This document shows positions 54,579 to 64,000 of a stretch of DNA of 64,000 bases, piece by piece. Both the position numbers and the translations under genes were made by a program. The notes beneath the pieces were generated by a model, which saw nothing but the letters and a program-made list of their open reading frames with translations, had not been told where the DNA came from and did no database searches. This DNA comes from Notolepis coatsorum (taxonomy: Eukaryota; Chordata; Actinopteri; Aulopiformes; Paralepididae), in NCBI GenBank assembly GCA_963971535.1, contig OZ020589.1, positions 57,431,976 through 57,495,975 of the forward strand, written 5' to 3'. The first letter of the stretch is position 1, and every line of letters starts with the position of its first letter.

Positions 54579-56822
54579 ATGGCTGCGTCGGCGTTTGTTT
54601 TTGAAGTCTTCGTGGCGGATCCGACAGAGGATCAGGTGAATAAGGCGGAATTATGCCTTATTGCTAGGCATTATAATATTACTGTGCAAAGTTCCCAATC
54701 CAAGGCGGATATGAAGGCAGCTGTAATAGCGGGGTTGGTGGAGCAACAGGTGTTTAGCACGGCTCGGGGAGTAGTGAGTCATAGTGATCAGGAGGTTGAA
54801 CACACTGGCGAATGGGTTGACTCTTCCTTGCGTGATCTTAACCCGGAGGGTGGTGCTATTAGGAAGAATGGTAGTACGCCCAGAGCTGAAAGTGAGGGCG
54901 CAGGCGATTCGGATAAAGAATCCACGTCTTCTGGCCATGCGCGCTCTAGTCTGCGTTTTGCCCGTCTCCAGATGGAGGAGAGAGCGCTTTTGCGCAGAGA
55001 GGACAGAGAGGACAAAGCAGTGGTACGAGACAGAGAGGACAAAGCAGCTGTACGAGACAGAGAGGACAGAGAAGCTGTACGAGACAGAGAGGACAAAGAG
55101 AGGGAGAGGGAGAGAGACAGGGAAGAGCGAGGAAGGGAGAAGGAGAGAGATAGAGAGCTCCAGATTACACTAATAGATAGAGATAGAGCGCTCCAGATTA
55201 CACTGAAGAGGATGGAACTGGAGAGTGTTGGCTCTTCTTCGCCCTCATCTGAAGGTTGCCAGGGCAGTTTTAATGTTGGGCAGCATATTGTTATGGTTCC
55301 TGTTTTTCGCGAGTCTGAGGTGGAAGCATTTTTTGTTAATTTTGAGCGGGTAGCGGGGGCTGCGCATTGGCCGGAGGATCAGTGGGCACTATTAGTGCAA
55401 TATAAGCTCACGGGTAGGGCTCAGGACGCATGCCAGTTTTTATCGAAGGAGGACAGCATGGTATATGAGAAAGTGAAGGGTGCTGTCTTGCGCGTGTATG
55501 AACTGGTGCCGGAGGCGTATAGGCAGCGGTTTAGGGGACTAAGTAAAGCTCCCTCGCAAACACATGTGGCATTTTCCCATGAACAACGGATGATGTTCAC
55601 TCGTTGGTGTGAAGCGTGTAAGGTGGATGGGGTCGAGGCTTTGAGCGAGTTAATCCTCATTGAACAATTTAAAAAAATTGTGCCCGAACACATGATAATA
55701 CAGTTAGAGGAGCGAAAGGTTTCTACCCTCCAGGAAGCTGCAGTTTTGTGTGACGAGTTAGCAATGATCCACAAAAATGTTTCTGTACGAAATGGTGTGT
55801 ATGTAGGAGGGGGCGCGTTTTCTCCGTCGGGGCCGCCGTATCGCGGAGGTGACGAGCGACCATTCCGACCTCGCTCACCGCCGTCTCGAAATGCCTTGGG
55901 TGACGAGCGAGCATTCCGATCACGCTCTCCGCCGTCTGAAAGGGTGTGTCATTATTGTAAAAAAGAAGGGCATTTTGTGAAGGACTGTCATGCGCTAAGG
56001 GATCGACAGGAGACCAGGGAGTCAGCCCAGGAACCGAAAGGGGTGGGGTTGATTGGTACGGTGTCATGTCCTGACCAGCATGGCCCTTTTGAGCCCTTTT
56101 TGTTTGATGGTTGTGTGTCCCTGTCGGGTAAAGTTGGGGACTACCAACGGGTGAGAATACTCCGTGATACAGGAGCCTCTCAATCGTTCATCCTGGCTGA
56201 TGTATTACCATTGGATGTGGACTCCTGTCGGTCGAGCGGATTGGTGAGAGGTATTGGCATGGGGTGTGTGCGCGTGCCGTTGCATAAGGTGCATGTACAG
56301 TCTGCACTGATCACAGGTTGTTTTCCGGTCGCGGTTCGCCCATGTTTTCCCGTAAAGGGCATGGATTTCGTCATGGGGAATGATATCGCTGGGGGTAAGG
56401 TCGTCCCTGTGTTGGAGGTTGGAGGCGCTCCGTTTACTAACTTGTTGTGTGATGCATTGATTAATAATCACCCCAATGTCCCTTCTATTTGTGCTGTCCC
56501 TAGGGATTTTGAGGCGGGGGATGAGGTGTTTATTGTGCTGCCCACGCCTAGTACGGTGCTCACTGCCCGGTTCTCAGGACCTTATGTGGTAAGAGGAAAG
56601 GTCTCTGCCACTAAGTATATGTTGCATACGCTCGGGCGGCGGAGGAGGACACGCTGGTGTCATGTGAATAGGCTAATGAAAAGTCCTGCCCGCGTCTCGT
56701 CGGAGTTGAGATGTGACAGGACTGTTGTTTCACATGCTGTGTTGTGTTCTAATGTGCCTTACAGGACGCACAGGGTTGATGTTGGGAGTGCGAACACCAT
56801 TGAGCAATTTGCGTATGGTTGA
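54579..56822 (+). CDS. Gag-protease fused in frame to integrase C-terminal tail
   Basis: 747 codons, no interruption. Residues 1-70 form a helical N-terminus, and 120-225 a highly charged Arg/Glu/Asp repeat region (coiled coil). About 245-400 is a capsid/SCAN-like gag domain (VEAFFVNFERVAGAAHWPEDQWALLVQYKL; LVPEAYRQRFR). CHYCKKEGHFVKDC (about 456-469) is a CCHC zinc knuckle. LRDTGASQSFIL (about 527) is the retropepsin active site, with a later VMGNDIAGG block. Near residue 640 the frame passes directly into FEAGDEVFIVLPTPSTVLTARFSGPYVV, the GPY/F-like domain at the end of integrase. RT, RNase H and the integrase core are absent. The ATG at 54579 opens the frame 550 bp after the primer site. 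Confidence 0.85.
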   Translation: MAASAFVFEVFVADPTEDQVNKAELCLIARHYNITVQSSQSKADMKAAVIAGLVEQQVFSTARGVVSHSDQEVEHTGEWVDSSLRDLNPEGGAIRKNGSTPRAESEGAGDSDKESTSSGHARSSLRFARLQMEERALLRREDREDKAVVRDREDKAAVRDREDREAVRDREDKERERERDREERGREKERDRELQITLIDRDRALQITLKRMELESVGSSSPSSEGCQGSFNVGQHIVMVPVFRESEVEAFFVNFERVAGAAHWPEDQWALLVQYKLTGRAQDACQFLSKEDSMVYEKVKGAVLRVYELVPEAYRQRFRGLSKAPSQTHVAFSHEQRMMFTRWCEACKVDGVEALSELILIEQFKKIVPEHMIIQLEERKVSTLQEAAVLCDELAMIHKNVSVRNGVYVGGGAFSPSGPPYRGGDERPFRPRSPPSRNALGDERAFRSRSPPSERVCHYCKKEGHFVKDCHALRDRQETRESAQEPKGVGLIGTVSCPDQHGPFEPFLFDGCVSLSGKVGDYQRVRILRDTGASQSFILADVLPLDVDSCRSSGLVRGIGMGCVRVPLHKVHVQSALITGCFPVAVRPCFPVKGMDFVMGNDIAGGKVVPVLEVGGAPFTNLLCDALINNHPNVPSICAVPRDFEAGDEVFIVLPTPSTVLTARFSGPYVVRGKVSATKYMLHTLGRRRRTRWCHVNRLMKSPARVSSELRCDRTVVSHAVLCSNVPYRTHRVDVGSANTIEQFAYG

Positions 56823-57447
56823 CTATAGTATACCGTCATGGCCTCGGTATGAGGAAGGTGCCAGCCACGTCCGGCGGCTGATGCGTCTGGTATTGGGTGA
56901 GGTGGTGGTTGACCGTGTGGGCCCAAAATAGGGGCATGTGGTCTATATGGAGTGTGATTTCTATTTATTTTTGTTCTGTTGGTACTAATCGGATGTTGGT
57001 TGATAATAAGTGATAATGTTTTGCTAACCCTGCGGGTTCGCTCTTATGGGGGGAGGTGTGACGTACGTGGGTTGGTCATTATCATTATTACTGTATTTGG
57101 AAGACCATGTGAACATTAGATTAGTATCGTTTGTATGTGTGTGTGTGTGTGTGAACATGAGAGCTAATGATATCTCTTCTTCTCTTCCTGTCAGGTGCTG
57201 CCCGTCCCTATACTGAAGGGTGCTGATTGCCTAATGAAGGACAGCTGATGGCAATCACATCAGGAGGGGCGGGTGCACAAGTAGCTGACAGCACACACAC
57301 GTCGGGATTCCTTCTTTGTGTAATTTTCCAGTGACCTCAGTGTATGAGGTTGCCTTTGTTTGCCACTGCGTGGATATAGATATATGTGTGTATGTTCATA
57401 TAATATGGATATGCAGTTAGCCCTAGTCCATAGACCTGATGGACTGA

Positions 57448-58749
57448 CAGTGATGGGCAGTAGCTTGCTACAAGTAGCGACGCTACATAGCTTAACTACA
57501 ATTCTCAGTAGCGTGCTGGTAGCTCGCTACTTTTTAACCAGGGTAGCAGTCTCTGTAGCGGAGCTATTTATAGAACGAAGTAGTAACGTAGCGACGAGAA
57601 ACGTTACACGCTACTTTCAAGAGAAACAGTCTAGACTAGAATATCTGCGAGGAGAAAAAAAAATCCCCGTAAAAAACCCACTATGATTGGTTGGTTTGTT
57701 TAGATATGAGTGACGACTTCACGATTGGGTATGGTAGGCCAAAACGTTATGGGTAGGCCAATCAGAGGCAGGATAGGGCGGGACTCCAGCCGCAAAGCAG
57801 GAAGTGAAAATCAAAACAGACGTATTGAATGAATGCAATTTAACGGATTACATGAACAAGAACCAGTCTGAGCGAAATGGCAGAGGGGTTCGATGGCATT
57901 GATGAAGATGATGATGTCAATAACAACAATGACTCTCCATGGCCCTATCTGGGACACATTTATGAGTTTGACTGAAAAAACGGCTAAAACTATGCTGCTC
58001 TCAACTTGAAGACACATTCAGGTGAGCTGATGAAAATCAACTGTTCCCAAACAGCACACAAGTCAGTACACTTTGTCAACAGCTTTAACTAAGATAGCTG
58101 CTATCATGATGTTTCACTGTAGGCAGAAAATGAACAATATTATTGGGGTGGAGAAAAGAAAAAAAGAGGGAAAAGCAGTGGTTCTCAACCTGTGGGACAG
58201 GACCCCCAGGGGCGGTCCCCACATGATTTTGGGGCCATGGAATGTTTTGTGAGTTACATATTTAAATACATTTGGTCATTTAGCTGACACTTTCATTCAA
58301 AGCAACTTACAAATTGTGTACAACAAGTCAGTAGGAGTGGTACATATCTAGCAGCCAAGGATAAGTAGTATTGTTTGTCAGTGTCAAGCTTGAGTGTTAT
58401 ACTCTGAGTACATACTGTAGTAGTATAGACATATTAGCATAGTTGGTAGTAGTATATACATGGTAGCATAATACTAGTAAAATGAAGTAAAACAATTCAG
58501 ATATTGAAGAAGTGTGTAATACAAGTTCATGTTAAAAGGATGACACAAAAAGCCAGACCGAGGGCTTGTTTCAGTTTTATAATAAACAATCAAACTGAGA
58601 ATTTTTTTTCCTGCCTATTTGTTTGGTGGAAACTTGGTCACGAAGTAAAAAATAAAAATAAAAAAGTAGTGCCGATGTAGCTAGCTATTTTTGCCATATT
58701 CTTGTAGTGTAGCTTGCACATCACTACACAAGTAGCTTGCCCATCACTG
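57448..58749. mobile_element. hAT element with CAGTGATGGGC ends in the 3' LTR
   Basis: Ends CAGTGATGGGCAGTAGC and GCTTGCCCATCACTG are inverse. The perfect 8-bp repeat TGGACTGA (57440-57447, 58750-58757) flanks it, and the other LTR shows the empty site. 1302 bp, no transposase. It contains an L2 3' tail at 58255-58330. Confidence 0.93.
58255..58510 (-). repeat. L2 LINE 3' tail fragment
   Basis: ACATTTGGTCATTTAGCTGA then CACTTTCATTCAAAGCAACT matches the L2 tail at 718 and 32575. It lies within the hAT at 57448. Confidence 0.75.
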
Positions 58750-59119
58750 TGGACTGATGATGGTGCCAGCCTGTTTCTGCACCTTGTGTATGGAACCGTG
58801 TGCTCTCTGATGTTCACACGGCCACATAGTACAGTAGCCTCAAGGTTTGTCTATCTGGGTTGAGTTGCCTTATATGTATGTCTTGTTTGTCCTCCCCTAC
58901 CTTCTCCCCTGTGCACCATGGAGGAGGTTTAAACCCCTACCTCCATTCAATATATAATTAACAATTTGGAAAACGTCTTGTGTTGTGTCTTTTTTCACCT
59001 ACACCTGGGACCTTGATTTTGAACATATTTACTGAGAGGGGCTGCTTTTGCTCATGTGCCGCCCTCCAGTTGTTATTATCAGACCTGCGTACATGACAAG
59101 TGTTAAAGGTTTATTCTGA

Positions 59120-59190
59120 CCAATAGTGTAATAGTGTGTAATAGTGTACTACTGTGTAATTGCGTAATAGTGTGATAGTGTGTATGTCGT
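59120..59190. repeat. TAATAGTGTG short tandem repeat
   Basis: Degenerate TAATAGTGTG/TGATAGTGTG units. Similar arrays flank the piggyBac-like elements at 61240-61308 and 63603-63646. Confidence 0.75.
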
Positions 59191-60362
59191 ATCCTCTAAT
59201 GGACTTGTCTCATGAAGTATAGTATTATCTTAACAGTACAGTACTCTGCTGTTGTTCTGTCTTGCTGCGTTACCCATAAGAGAATAGTGAGGTGATGGAA
59301 GAATCATCAGGCAGAATGCAGAGCTCTCATCTAAATTGTTGCGTTTATTGCATATAAAACACAATGTATTTCTATATCAAAAGGTTTGAAATGTCCAACA
59401 AAGTTGAGTCTTTGTTGAAAAGAGTCTATATCCAAATAAATGGTGTTCAAAACAGTGTTAAATCTATCTAGTTAACTCGAGTTCTTTGTTGTCTGGAGAA
59501 ACCAGGAAGTTCTTTGTCCGAGGTGATCTCTTTTGTTGTTGTTTGATTCGTTGCTATGGTGATGAGTTCCTCCGTCTGTTCTCGTTTGCCGTCTTGCCGC
59601 TGGGATGGTGTGTTCCTGTTCCCTGTTCCCAGCGCTCCCTTTTATCAATGGGCAAGACATGTCTGTGTGACGTCATCAAAGGCCGTCCCCTAGACATTTT
59701 CCACCAATCACTGGCTTTCAGTTTGAATTTGTAATTGAGGGTTGTACTTTGTCCAACTGCTCCGTTTTTCATTGTTTCAAATCAGAGTAATAGAATTAGT
59801 CAAAAATAGGCTTAATACTTTTGGTATTAAGCCTCAAGATATATTTTGTTGAACTGGGAGGCATTTTCTAAACATAACCATATTATTCCTGACTTAAAAG
59901 CATTTGGTTTCAGATGAGAATCACTGTTTGTATCATCAAGCCCAGTTTTATAGCATTTTAATCATTCCTTTTAGCTTAAATTAATATCTATGTTAACAGT
60001 TATACTTAGTATTCTCTTAATTATTACAAATTAGATTCCGAAATGGCTTGATTTGTACAACTCAATGATCCTCTTCATAAATACAACATGTTTCATCTTA
60101 TTCCGTTCAGCAGCCTTTGTACAATATAACAGTAATATTTGCAATTTAACTTGAAGCTTCATTCAGGATATAAACATTCATTTAAAAGTATGAGTTCTTC
60201 TGTAATCCTGAAACTAGGCCCTCCTATGTTCCAGCTGCCTATTTATGTGTGTCACTAGAGACCCCACAGATAACAGAGTTATGTCATGTGCCCAGCTCAT
60301 TGTGTTAGCTGTTGGCCGAACGCACAATTGGAGGGGGGCTTCCCACCCCCCAGAACATTTAT
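59191..60362. other. No gene recognised
   Basis: No recognisable coding frame or element end. Confidence 0.4.
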
Positions 60363-61005
60363 AACAAGCGGTGCAGGGGGAAGGCTAAGAGAATCATCAA
60401 GGACTCCAGCCACCCGAACAACTGCCTCTTTGAACTGCTGTGGTCAGGCAAGCGATACCGGAGTCTTAAGGCGAGCACAGAAAGACTCAGAAGAAGCTTC
60501 CATCCCCAAGCTCAATGAACAATAAACACTATGCAACAACCATCAAATGCACACATCACACACATCCACACGCACACACTCACTTTAAACAAACAACTCA
60601 CTGCAGCACCCATTTTACACACTTTAGAACACCTAAACACACTTACACTTTATATTTATTGGTAAAGGATTTGCACTACAACTCGTACACCTTACTATAA
60701 ATTGTACCTAAATTGTACCTCATCCCATTTCTGCTCTGCACTATATAGTATTGTATATTAGTACATTGCATAGTATATTGTATATTGTATGGTAACTCAG
60801 TTACTTCTACTCTGCATCGAACATTGTACATATGTCTATACTGAACACTGTGACCTCTATTTTTACTTCTATTTTACATGCTATACTATTTTATTTCATA
60901 CTTATCTTGTCTAGCACAGTCTCTGGAGCGTAACAGTAAGAAGCATTTTGTATAAAAGTATTCTGTACTTCTGTATGACAACTATTAAAGAAACTTGAAA
61001 CTTGG
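60363..61005 (+). pseudogene. LINE C-terminus and 3' UTR fragment
   Basis: 60372-60518 encodes RCRGKAKRIIKDSSHPNNCL then FELLWSGKRYRSL and ERLRRSFHPQAQ, homologous to the C-terminal end of the LINE at 28113-31085 (KDPHHPNNSLFMLLRSGKRLR). A long 3' UTR with ATTAAAGAAACTTGAAACTTG follows. All upstream coding parts are missing. Confidence 0.8.
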
Positions 61006-61239
61006 CCAACACTCCTGTATGTAAATCGACCTCTGTTGTGAGCACAATGTCAATCAGTCTCTGTAGACACACACTATGAACTAAGTTACCTTAGTCAAAT
61101 CCAGGTCATCAATATTTTTGATTGCCAACCTACTAATCACTTTTTGTTACAGTCTAAAAGTGTAAAGCATTTCTTTTGTACATAGCAATCTTTAGGGACA
61201 TTTCTCAACACATTTTATGAGCTATAATTAGCATAATTT

Positions 61240-61308
61240 ACGACATGTAATAGTGTCACAGTGTGCTAGTGTAATAGTGTGTCATAGTGTGCAAGAGTGT
61301 GTCATAGT
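61240..61308. repeat. TAATAGTGTG short tandem repeat
   Basis: Units such as GTCATAGTGTGCAAGAGTGT. The array is broken by the next element at a TTAA and continues at 63603. Confidence 0.7.
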
Positions 61309-62009
61309 TTAACTCTTTGACTGCCACGCTGTTTTTCCATCTTTACTCCCTGCGCCAGCGTTTTTTACCATTTTCACTATTGTATATTCTATATTATAGC
61401 TATGGAGACAATAGTATGGCTCATTTGACAGGCAATATTTATACTCCAACAGGGAAAAACTATTTATTTTTACATACCTTTGTTCCTGCGCAATCCCAGG
61501 CTAAAACCTGTCCCGTTTCAAAATAATCCAGTTTAGTTTTCTGGAACGCGAGATATGACGTGTTGTGCAGCATACACATTTCATGCGGGTTGCTCGCCTG
61601 ACAACTATATTATTTCCAGGTGTCATGTACCAAGGTCTAATGACCACATAGAATAGAAACTGAAGCAGGCTGCACATGAACAAAAACAACCCCCTCAGTA
61701 GATGCCTTTAAAGCACGGTCCCGGCAGATAGGAAAACAACACAAACGCGTTTTCAAAAGGTAAATTATATTTATTAGCTGTGGCAGGAATTCAAACCTCC
61801 ACTGAATTAGGATGAGGGAAGAGGGGAAATAATCCCACAAACATAACAAATAGGGAAAAGGGTAAGGGGAGAACAAACAAGTAAATATAATAAAGTAAGG
61901 CACAAGGGCCAACACAAGCCCTAGTGACCTAGTGTCACAGGACACAACCACAAACCCTGCGGTTGGCAGTCTGGGAATCCCCCAGCAAATGTACACCACG
62001 TGCACAGCA

Positions 62010-62163
62010 CAATATAGTTCCACACAAGCAGTGGCAAAAAGGCAGAAGGCCCAATACATAGATATATATTAATTCCACACAAGCAGAGGCAAAAAGGCAG
62101 AAGGCCCAATACATAGATATATATATTAATTCCACACAAGCAGTGGCAAAAAGGCAAGAGGCC

Positions 62164-62170
<7 letters not shown>
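62010..62170. repeat. About 57-bp tandem repeat, three units
   Basis: TTCCACACAAGCAGTGGCAA then AAAGGCAGAAGGCCCAATAC repeats at about 62016, 62073 and 62130. Confidence 0.88.

Positions 62171-62205
<35 letters not shown>
62168..62205. repeat. (TA)n microsatellite
   Basis: About 19 TA units. Confidence 0.95.
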
Positions 62206-62208
<3 letters not shown>

Positions 62209-62284
62209 TCACCTGGTAGCTGCACCAACACAAATACAATGCCTACCAGGTAAGTGGTGTGAACAACATGACCACACAGTGAAT

Positions 62285-62380
62285 CAGTCCCACACAATAG
62301 TGGACAGTGTTATAATAACTATTCCACACAAACAACAGTGGACAGTGTTATAATAACTATTCCACACAAACAGTGGTAAA
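62285..62380. repeat. Short direct repeat
   Basis: AGTGGACAGTGTTATAATAA then CTATTCCACACAAACA occurs twice in tandem (about 62300 and 62337). Confidence 0.85.
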
Positions 62381-62449
62381 CAATGGCAACCTCCAACTCT
62401 ATGGTCACTGGCAAATGACTCCATGAGGCGCCCGGACGTGTGTGTGCTG

Positions 62450-62695
62450 TCAGGTATTTGTCCACCCGTCCCTCTCGAGGTGATTGCCATCAGCTGTCAC
62501 CCATTAGGCAATCAGCACTCTTCAGTGTAGGGACGGGCGGGGGGCACCTGACAGAGAAAAAGAGACAGCATTAGCTATCATGCACACACACACACACATC
62601 ACATCCAAAACATAACATATTTACATATACTAACCTGATGTTCAGATGGTGTCATAAATACAGTAATAATGGTAATGACCAACCCACGTACACCA
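62450..62695 (-). repeat. Divergent LTR fragment of the gag-protease element family
   Basis: The minus strand resembles the first 240 bp of the LTR at 53294/57057: GTACGTGGGTTGGTCATTAC, then TGCCCCCCGCCCGTCCCTAC and GCTGATTGCCTAATG. It is much more diverged than the two LTRs of the intact copy, showing older activity of the family. Confidence 0.8.
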
Positions 62696-62748
62696 GGTCA
62701 AAGGTAAACACAACCATATATAGAGTGTTTCTATTCACAAAGCCAACA

Positions 62749-62772
62749 AGGGGGGGGGGGGGGGGGGGGGGG
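62749..62772. repeat. Poly-G run
   Basis: About 23 consecutive G bases. Confidence 0.95.
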
Positions 62773-63650
62773 TCCCTCGCAGGACTTGGATCATTACAAA
62801 GCCATGTTTTATGATGGGGTTCGGTAAAATAGACGTTACCCTTGTCAGCAGGTCCACCAAAACCCTGTCCACTCTTGCTCCAAGTGTCTTGGGTCAGAAC
62901 AGGAACAATAAATATAACGTTAGTTGGCCCTGGCAGCACCAGGGTAATGTTACATCCAGAAAACAGATCACGTTACATCCAAACAGCCTGTTTGAAAATA
63001 CTAGAATCCAACATAGTCTGGTGAAAACGCACCTTAAGTGTGATCGTTTTGTCCTCTTCATAATAATCTCCAATAGTTTGCGGTCGCCATTGCTGGTACC
63101 TATTGCCTCTGGAGTGCTATCCCGGCGGCGACTATACCACGGAGCGTTGAACAGAATATGTTACCTCCTCCCCTGGTTTGACTATAGTATTTTTATGATT
63201 TACCTGCTGAATGTAGTCTGGTGAAAATGCACGTTATCATCCATAAATGTGATCGTTTTGTCCTCTTCATAATAATCTCCAAAAGTCCGCGATCGCCATT
63301 GGTACCTCTCTACCACTGCTGCTGCCTCTCGAGTGCTCTCAACTCCGGTGTGTGAGCCCATAGATGTGAGCCCCCCACACTAAACTAGCCCAGTTCAAAA
63401 GGTAGGCGATACTGCCACCTATCGGGATTCGATTTTCATTTCAATTCCAATTCCCTCAGAGCTTCAGGGATCACACACCAAGGTCCGCCTGACTGTTTAG
63501 AATAATAATAATACATTTAATTTTTTAAACGAGTATACTCGATTTTGGTGGCTAACGGTTGGCTTTGAAAAACGAGTATACTCGTTTTTGGTGTTCAATG
63601 AGTTAATAGTGCAATAGTGTGTTATAGTCCAATAGTGTGTAATATTTTAA

Positions 63651-64000
63651 CTCTTTGCCCGCCAAACCCGAGAAAAGTCGAGTTTCGTCGCCAACCGTTG
63701 AGCGCCAAACCTAACTTTTCTCAGGTTTTTATCCTTTGATCTTTTTCCTTTGATCCCTGTTCTAAACACTCTGCCGTAGCTCCCTGGGTCTCCCTGACAC
63801 AGCTGCCTAAGTTGGAATTGCAATGACGATCGAATCTCGCCAGATGGCAGTATCGCCTACCTTTTGAACTGGGATAGTTTAGTGTGGGGCCACTTTAGCA
63901 CACACACACACTGCAAGAACTCCTCCCCCTCAGAGGGAATCAGGACAGAGCGATCGCTAAGGGGATTTTCTCGCCTCAAACCTATTGTTTCCTGTATACG
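63651..64000. mobile_element. Second piggyBac-like element, runs off the window
   Basis: Starts CTCTTTGCCCGCCAAACCCG right after TTAA (63647-63650). 63770-63895 is the inverse of 63365-63480 in the preceding element (shared GCAGTATCGCCTACCTTTTG), so both belong to one family in opposite orientation. Confidence 0.65.

Larger units (their letters stand above)
53294..59098 (+). mobile_element. Non-autonomous Ty3/Gypsy-type LTR element (gag-protease only), young
   Basis: 5' LTR 53294-54026 and 3' LTR 57057-59098 share TGTGACGTACGTGGG...GCGTACATGACA and are flanked by the perfect 5-bp repeat AGTGT. A tRNA-Pro-like primer binding site (TGGGGGCTCGT, 54027) and a polypurine tract (ATGGGGGGAGG, before 57057) are intact. 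The internal region has one 747-codon frame. After removing a hAT from the 3' LTR the two LTRs are 733 and about 732 bp and differ at roughly 1-2 percent of positions, so insertion was recent. Confidence 0.92.
57057..59098 (+). repeat. 3' LTR containing a hAT insertion
   Basis: Matches the 5' LTR to CCTGATGGACTGA at 57447, is interrupted by 57448-58749, and resumes at TGGACTGATGATGG (58750). Confidence 0.92.
61313..63602. mobile_element. piggyBac-like element, TTAA-flanked
   Basis: TTAA at 61309-61312 and 63603-63606 flank imperfect inverted ends CTCTTTGACTGCCA... and ...TGGTGTTCAATGAG. The same tandem repeat lies outside both ends. 2290 bp, no transposase recognised. The right terminal 230 bp is inverse to the start of the next element. 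Contents: a 57-bp tandem repeat, a TA array and an LTR fragment. Confidence 0.72.

Noticed and set aside
61935-62297. Minus-strand frames with repeated Cys-rich hydrophobic motif
   Set aside because: They are translations of the 57-bp tandem repeat and the TA array.

Overview
This is a stretch of repeat-packed teleost-type genomic DNA. The call rests on the mix of elements: L2-type LINEs with the conserved teleost 3' tail, CR1/Rex1-like LINEs, L1, DIRS, BEL/Pao and Ty3/Gypsy LTR elements, hAT, piggyBac-like and Mutator-like DNA transposons, a tRNA-derived SINE and long CA/GA/TC microsatellites. I cannot name the species. I see no convincing exon of a single-copy host gene, no rRNA, no CRISPR and no functional tRNA. 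Every long open frame belongs to a mobile element.

Layout. 718-6330 is one minus-strand L2 LINE split by a Mutator-like foldback element (1092-3577, 9-bp target duplication CTCCCGGAG), which itself carries an L1 fragment (2291-3172, 16-bp target duplication). 6715-7620 is a second LINE fragment. 8841-13066 is a Ty3/Gypsy element with intact integrase but an internally deleted 5' half. 13514-13980 is a tRNA-derived SINE. 14820-22600 holds microsatellites, a TA-flanked MITE, two hAT-type elements and a foldback repeat. 22605-33080 is a deeply nested stack: a CT-rich minisatellite holds a LINE tail, the tail holds a small inverted-repeat element and a solo LTR (23044-31746), the LTR was hit by three hAT elements, and one of those holds an L2-like LINE that was hit by a CR1/Rex1-like LINE. 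Nearly every step is marked by a target-site duplication. 34035-35390 is a large foldback repeat. 36480-38870 holds remnants of an unrecognised, possibly mobile gene with an Asp run, flanked by GGTGTGAC motifs.

38998-42000 is a DIRS element keeping gag-like and tyrosine recombinase pieces but no reverse transcriptase. Part of it (40897-42801) is duplicated in tandem as 42806-52407. The second copy was invaded by a BEL/Pao element (43818-51254), and one deletion appears to have removed the BEL 5' LTR together with the adjoining Mutator-like and DIRS ends. 53294-59098 is the youngest-looking element: near-identical LTRs, tRNA-Pro-like PBS, PPT and 5-bp TSD surround a single 747-codon frame that joins gag and protease in frame to the integrase C-terminal tail, with RT, RNase H and the integrase core absent. 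Its 3' LTR alone was hit by a 1.3-kb hAT. 61313-63602 and 63651-end are two related piggyBac-like elements in inverted orientation with TTAA targets.

The most interesting structures are the compact Mutator-like family sharing an internal 42/73-bp minisatellite, the gag-protease-only LTR element, the datable insertion stack, and the tandem duplication with BEL insertion and deletion.
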